Assembly (NCBI GenBank): GCA_017431745.1
Contig: JAFRKK010000013.1
Span: 1 to 64,000, forward strand
Length of the DNA stretch: 64,000 bases
From: Candidatus Saccharimonadota bacterium
GTDB lineage: Bacteria; Patescibacteriota; Saccharimonadia; Saccharimonadales; Saccharimonadaceae
Reading direction: 5' to 3'
Part shown: positions 60,029 through 64,000 of the stretch, piece after piece
Numbering within the stretch: position 1 is the first letter of the stretch
Layout of the letters: the number at the start of each line of letters is the position of its first letter
Translations under genes and position numbers: made by a program
The notes under the pieces: generated by a model
What the model was told of the DNA's origin: nothing
Database searches by the model: none
Seen by the model: the letters and a program-made list of their open reading frames with translations, nothing else

Positions 60029-61087
60029 CTATTTCAATTTCAGATCTGGGTTTCGCTTCAAAAGTTCCACCACCATTTCCATAGATCGTTTTGTCAGCTC
60101 ACCCTGTAATTCAGAAACTACCGTCACAGCCTTACCCGCATCTTTAGAAGAAGCTCCACAATGGTAAATTACTTCACCCTTAACCCCATAATCTACAACA
60201 ATAAACCTATCGTGCATCACTTTACAAGTTTTCACAAACCTAATATTCGCGTCAGGGAATTCACGCTTAAAATCCTCAAAGTCGTTCTTATGAAGATAGT
60301 GTCCGATATTATCACTAAAAACAATTATCTCTACGCCGCTTTTCGCTTTTGCCAACAACCTCAAAGTTTTCATATCTATATAATCGTCAATAATATACAA
60401 ACTCTTTTTAGCTTTGCTGTAGATTTCTTGGTATACTTCCACTGCTTTTGCCGGCTCACCGTTCATCAATAAATACTCATGCGTTTCAACAAATTTATTA
60501 AAATCTAGCATAATCGGCGATATCTCATTTCGCATTATCGTATTGTCTAATTTAGCCTCCGCATCAGCAATTCTATTGTTCATTAGTGTAATTTCTTCTT
60601 CCACCTTGCCGAGGCTCTTACTATTTTCCGCCACAAGGGCCATCATTTTAAGCTGTTCGCGCTGATCTAGCAAAAACCGATTTTCTGTGATATAGTCCTT
60701 CATTGCCTTAAATAACCGGATTAGTGCTCGGCTCTGCGTCACTGCTAGCTCACCGCGCAGCACTGTCATTAGCATATAAATACCTTGTTCAGTAAAAGCA
60801 TAAGGCAGATACTTATAATGTTCGCCTCTCCCAGTTTTTAAGGTCAAAAAATTTGACCTTAAAAACTCTACAAGCTCTTCATGGGTTAACCGGAACATAA
60901 AATCTTCGCCCTCGAATTTTTCAATATTATTCTTCACCTGCTGATTGAATGCCTTTGTTGTATACCCGTATATCTCCGCCAGGTCATAATCTAGCATCAC
61001 TTTATACCCACGGATATTATAAATCTTATCTCTCAGTATCTCATTATTGACTATTGTGCCCACCACCTTTTCCGTATTTTTTGTCAT
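60029..61087 (-). CDS. ORF6N-domain protein with PLD-like C-terminus
   Basis: 352 aa. The N-terminal ORF6N domain (IYNIRGYKVMLDYDLAEIYGY, then FNQQVKNNIEKF) is a DNA-binding-type domain common in phages and mobile loci. A coiled-coil-like segment follows (about 140-180). The C-terminal half (LYIIDDYIDMKTLRLLAKAK, then VMHDRFIVVD) resembles one phospholipase-D-like unit with H-D-R in place of H-x-K. The stop side faces sufB. It may be defence- or regulation-related; this is inference. Confidence 0.75.
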   Translation of the reverse strand: MTKNTEKVVGTIVNNEILRDKIYNIRGYKVMLDYDLAEIYGYTTKAFNQQVKNNIEKFEGEDFMFRLTHEELVEFLRSNFLTLKTGRGEHYKYLPYAFTEQGIYMLMTVLRGELAVTQSRALIRLFKAMKDYITENRFLLDQREQLKMMALVAENSKSLGKVEEEITLMNNRIADAEAKLDNTIMRNEISPIMLDFNKFVETHEYLLMNGEPAKAVEVYQEIYSKAKKSLYIIDDYIDMKTLRLLAKAKSGVEIIVFSDNIGHYLHKNDFEDFKREFPDANIRFVKTCKVMHDRFIVVDYGVKGEVIYHCGASSKDAGKAVTVVSELQGELTKRSMEMVVELLKRNPDLKLK

Positions 61088-61239
61088 AGCAATCTCCTAT
61101 TTTAATTGATAGGGAATTATAAGCACGAAACCCAAATTTTACAACCCCCCACTAAAAAACAGGGAAGCATAACCCACTTCACCCCTGTAAAAATCTCAAA
61201 CCGCCTAGGCTTAATTAGATATTACCATCATCAAAAAAT

Positions 61240-61479
61240 TCTCTTGATTTTTTGTATTGATACTTTATAATAAGAAGTGGAACGTATGAAATAATAGTTG
61301 AATCGATATTTTTATATCAGATGATTCACAGAAAAATAGGCGTCATTAGGGCGTGTCTGTGAATCGATTCGACCAACAGTTCATGCGTTCCACCTAGTGG
61401 CGCCTTTTTATATGTACGCCTTTCATGTTAAAAAGGTGCCACTAGGAAGATAAAAGGCAAATTAAAGTGAGGTAGCTTC
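61240..61479 (+). promoter_or_regulatory. Structured leader of FISUMP gene 3
   Basis: TATAAT (61266-61271) lies 6 nt before a long hairpin. Arms are 61277-61290 with 61380-61393 (14 bp), 61297-61307 with 61363-61373 (11 bp), and 61323-61332 with 61356-61365. The apical segment 61338-61350 is complementary at all 13 positions (two G-U) to 61393-61405, which ends in TTTTT. The same segment can instead pair with 61429-61446 in an 18-bp hairpin, so two exclusive folds exist. The remaining bases from 61088 to 61239 show no gene. Confidence 0.6.
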
Positions 61480-62826
61480 ATGAAATTAGTTAGAAAAAAA
61501 TTATTAGCCCTATTCATAATTTCATTATGTATTGTTGGAGTTAACCATGTCTATGAGGATGTTTCCGCCGAATTCTACGAAGGTAGTGTAGGCATCTCAT
61601 TTACGCTTAATCCTACTATTAATGTCACTGTTTCAGGAGATTTAGTTATCTCTAACCTCACTCCAGGAGACTATAAAGATAGTAATAACATTACAGTTAC
61701 TACTTTATCAAATAGTATAGCTGGTTACAGTCTCTATGCTAATACAGGCAGTAGTAGCAACAATAGCAACGAACTTAGAAAAGATGGTACTAGTACTACC
61801 AATAAGTTCACTAGTATCACCACAGATGTAGCCTCATTATCAGACTTTACTGACAATACTTGGGGCTATTCTTATTGTAATGTCTCTACTAACTGTGCTA
61901 CCAGTACTAATTGGACTAACTATTCTTATTTACCTAAATACTCTGATAGTAACGATAAACTCCTTATTGCTAATAACACTAATACTACTACCAGCCTAGA
62001 ATTCAAAATCGGAGCCAGAGCATCCACTAATCAAATAGCTGGAGAATATACTAATATCATTAACTTCATAGGTATAGCCAACCCTAACCCACAGCCCATC
62101 TATATGCAAGATATTACATTGGCAGGGTGCCAAAAGAATGTAGGCACTAGTGGCAATCCAGCAAATATAGGCGATAACGTCACAGTAGTAGATAGAAGAA
62201 ACGGCAATATTTATACAGTAAGATATATTAATGGTGAGTGTTGGATGACTCAAAACTTAAGAATCACCGGCACCATCACGGCCACTGATTCTAATTTCAC
62301 CGGAGATAGCTTCAACGTATCACAGTATAGCCTAGATGCTAATGATGCATCCTACGCTAACCATTGTGACTCAACCAATAGTTTTAACTACGCTTGTGCT
62401 AAAGACTCAAACAGCGACACTACTGGTGTATGGTATAACTATTATGCTACTACGGCGGGAACGATAGCTACAAGTTCAAACACAAACCCAGCCACAGAAG
62501 ATATTTGTCCGAGCGGGTGGCATTTACCCAGTGGGCCAAATACAACAGTTGATACTGATATTAATAAGTTAATTGGCAATACTACGAGTGGTTCTCAAGA
62601 TGCTACAGATGGCCTGATTGCTTTTGAAGCAGTCACCGGAGGATACTATAATAACGACGGCATGGTTCATAGCACTGGGTACGGTTATTATTGGCAATCT
62701 ACTGCCGCCACTGATGTTAGGTACCGTCATATTTTACGCTATAATAGTTCCAATAGCCAATTCATTGGTGACAATAGTGGCGGCCGTCAAATTGGAATTT
62801 TCGTCCGCTGTATCAAATCTTCTTAA
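61480..62826 (+). CDS. FISUMP-domain surface protein 3
   Basis: 448 aa secreted protein. Signal or anchor segment at about residues 8-28 (LLALFIISLCIVGVNHVY), an N-terminal beta domain with the NTWGYSYC motif shared with FISUMP protein 1, and a FISUMP module from LAGCQKNVGTSGN through GECWMTQNLR and ICPSGWHLPSG to FVRCIKSS. The 3' end does not match the template at 34874-35126 and lacks VR-type Asn/Tyr codon richness. AGTGAGGT precedes the ATG. Probably an adhesin or binding protein. Confidence 0.82.
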   Translation: MKLVRKKLLALFIISLCIVGVNHVYEDVSAEFYEGSVGISFTLNPTINVTVSGDLVISNLTPGDYKDSNNITVTTLSNSIAGYSLYANTGSSSNNSNELRKDGTSTTNKFTSITTDVASLSDFTDNTWGYSYCNVSTNCATSTNWTNYSYLPKYSDSNDKLLIANNTNTTTSLEFKIGARASTNQIAGEYTNIINFIGIANPNPQPIYMQDITLAGCQKNVGTSGNPANIGDNVTVVDRRNGNIYTVRYINGECWMTQNLRITGTITATDSNFTGDSFNVSQYSLDANDASYANHCDSTNSFNYACAKDSNSDTTGVWYNYYATTAGTIATSSNTNPATEDICPSGWHLPSGPNTTVDTDINKLIGNTTSGSQDATDGLIAFEAVTGGYYNNDGMVHSTGYGYYWQSTAATDVRYRHILRYNSSNSQFIGDNSGGRQIGIFVRCIKSS

Positions 62827-62907
62827 ACTCAAACTCAGCTCAATTTTTTAGCATAAAAATAATTTGTTATGTGTTTTGGCGGGTGGCCACACGTGTTTTG
62901 AAATAGT

Positions 62908-63094
62908 CTATAAGAACTCCAAACTGAATTTTTCTGAGCATTGAACGAACCAAGTAATTTTTGGTGATTTTTAGAAAATTCCTGAGCGAGACCCCCGTCC
63001 GGCGTGAGACGAAGGAATTTTCGTTAAGAAAATCACTAAAAATTACTTGACGTGAGTGAACCGCGAAGAAAAGTTTAGTTTGGAGTTCTATTAA
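62908..63094. repeat. Long nested palindrome between FISUMP gene 3 and nrdD
   Basis: AGAACTCCAAACT (62913-62925) pairs with AGTTTGGAGTTCT (63077-63089). Inside it AAGTAATTTTTGGTGATTTT pairs with AAAATCACTAAAAATTACTT, and GAAAATTCC with GGAATTTTC. The ends resemble the ileS 3' palindrome: TGAGCATTGAACGAACC against TGAGCATTTGACGAACC. The remaining bases of this gap hold the nrdD promoter. Confidence 0.8.
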
Positions 63095-63137
63095 CAAAAT
63101 CTGCAACAATTTCCACAAAAATTAAGCATAAAAAGTC

Positions 63138-63191
63138 TTGCAATTCCATATTTAGTGTTGTATACTTGATACCAGACACCAAATATAGCGT
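63138..63191 (+). promoter_or_regulatory. nrdD promoter with two NrdR-box-like sites
   Basis: TTGCAA (63138-63143), a 17-bp spacer and TATACT (63161-63166). Box 1 (63143-63158) matches the NrdR consensus ACACTATATATAGTGT at 12 of 16 positions, and box 2 (63176-63191) at 13 of 16. Their starts are 33 bp apart, about three helical turns, as for known tandem NrdR boxes. They overlap the spacer and the region just after the -10, fitting repression. Confidence 0.65.
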
Positions 63192-63228
63192 CATACATAA
63201 AAATTTGAACAAACTAAAAGGAGGTAAA

Positions 63229-64000
63229 ATGTTCAAAAGAATCGTCAAAAGAGACGGCAAAATCGTAAAATTTGATCCCGAAAAAATCACTGAGGCCATC
63301 GCGAAAGCCGGCCTTGCTACCGAAGAATTCAAATACGACCGAGCCAAAGCCTTAACTGATAAAGTCATCAACCGTGCCGACGAAGAGATTACTACACGTA
63401 CTCCTAATGTCGAACAAATCCAAGACATCGTCGAAGAAGTTTTGATGGAATCCAGTTTTAAAAAGACTGCCAGGGAATACATTCGCTATCGTCAGGAACG
63501 TTCACGCCGTCGCGAAGCTAAATCTGATCTCATGATGATTTATCGCACGATTAGTCACGCTGACGCCTCTGAAGATTCTGACGTTAAAAGAAGTAACGCC
63601 AACGTTGACGGCAACTCTGCCATGGGTAAAATGCTTCAATTTGGTGCGGAAGGTTCCAAAGTTTTTGCCAAATCATTATTACTTCGTCCTGATATCGCTG
63701 CCGCTCACGATAACGGTGATATCCATATTCATGACCTAGATTTTTATGCTACTGGTACTTTGACTTGTTGCCAGTCTGATCCGTTCGTATTGTTTGAAAA
63801 TGGCGGCTTTAACACCGGTCACGGCCACCTCCGCACTCCGAACTCTATTGGCTCTTATGGCGCTCTCGCTGCCATCCTCCTTCAAGCCAATCAGAACGAA
63901 CAACATGGTGGTCAATCCATCCCGAATTTTGATTATGCTATGGCTCCGGGCGTCAATAAATCATTTAGAAAAGCCTTAAAACGCAACCTCAAAAAATACA
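63229..64000 (+). CDS. nrdD: Anaerobic ribonucleoside-triphosphate reductase, 5' part
   Basis: Class III (oxygen-sensitive, glycyl-radical) ribonucleotide reductase. The gene runs off the window; 257 codons are visible. N-terminal ATP-cone (FKRIVKRDGKIVKFDPEKIT to about residue 95), then DGNSAMGKMLQFGAEGSK, GDIHIHDLDFYATGTLTC (family motif) and NEQHGGQSIPNFDYAMAPGV. GGAGG lies 5-9 nt before the ATG. It indicates DNA precursor synthesis under anaerobic conditions. Confidence 0.95.
   Translation, partial: MFKRIVKRDGKIVKFDPEKITEAIAKAGLATEEFKYDRAKALTDKVINRADEEITTRTPNVEQIQDIVEEVLMESSFKKTAREYIRYRQERSRRREAKSDLMMIYRTISHADASEDSDVKRSNANVDGNSAMGKMLQFGAEGSKVFAKSLLLRPDIAAAHDNGDIHIHDLDFYATGTLTCCQSDPFVLFENGGFNTGHGHLRTPNSIGSYGALAAILLQANQNEQHGGQSIPNFDYAMAPGVNKSFRKALKRNLKKY

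Noticed and set aside
61480-62826. FISUMP gene 3 as a second target of the local DGR template
   Set aside because: Its 3' end does not align with the template at the DNA level and lacks AAC/TAC-rich codons and the shared GC-rich tail.
1-64000. Recoded TGA (genetic code 25)
   Set aside because: TGA ends genes such as those finishing at 8024 and 45525, and no conserved protein here needs TGA as glycine.

Overview
The window reads as a chromosomal segment of a small-genome Patescibacteria (CPR) bacterium, most likely of the Saccharibacteria (TM7) type. The evidence is a Gram-positive-style envelope gene set, a complete type IV pilus cluster, compact or reduced housekeeping proteins, a minimal SufC-SufB/D system, an anaerobic ribonucleotide reductase, FISUMP-domain surface proteins, and tight gene packing. 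TGA is used as a stop, so the recoded CPR lineages (Gracilibacteria, Absconditabacteria) are unlikely. The lineage is inferred from gene content; no rRNA is present.

Layout: 1-2.7 kb, a large FISUMP surface protein behind a structured leader. 2.9-4.5 kb, rpsF-ssb-rpsR-efp. 4.6-15.9 kb, type IV pilus genes pilM-N-O-(P-like)-B-T-C, two pilins on the opposite strand, pilD and a large pilin-like surface protein. 15.9-24.5 kb, xer recombinase, ackA, an amino-acid ABC transporter, tRNA-Arg, a PpiC/SurA-like chaperone, tRNA-Gly, argS, orn and a YjbR-like gene. 24.7-30.5 kb, mscL, dnaG, rpoD, a VirB2-like pilin, a lipid kinase and a zeta-like kinase. 30.7-35.5 kb, an accessory island with an HTH regulator and a diversity-generating retroelement (DGR). 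35.6-44.3 kb, rpsU-adk-map-ftsA-ftsZ-nrdR-like-mscS-ileS. 44.6-48.1 kb, secreted or anchored proteins of unknown function. 48.2-60 kb, rplU, parA-parB, lepB, htrA, prfA-prmC, tRNA-Val, a CDF transporter, focA, a CHAP-domain protein and sufC-sufB/D. 60-64 kb, an ORF6N-PLD protein, a third FISUMP protein and the 5' part of nrdD.

The DGR is shown directly by the bases. A 253-bp variable region at the 3' end of a FISUMP gene (32575-32827) and a 253-bp template (34874-35126) differ at 22 positions, 21 of them template adenines. The template lies on the strand opposite to the reverse transcriptase. The accessory gene looks like a MutS-domain-I-like/Avd fusion.

Three further layers are not explained by ordinary annotation. 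(i) A family of palindromic elements has a shared GC-rich core and locus-specific complementary arms; it sits in frame inside argS (twice), a diacylglycerol-kinase-like gene and ileS (nested), and between xer and ackA. (ii) Two FISUMP genes share a leader in which the apical loop of a long hairpin is complementary to a downstream segment that ends in a T-run. (iii) A promoter grammar places an extended -10 (TGNTATAAT) exactly 6 nt before the ATG in at least 13 genes, implying leaderless mRNAs, and four divergent pairs are driven from nearly symmetric -10 palindromes. Zinc ligands are missing from DnaG, NrdR and PilB homologues.
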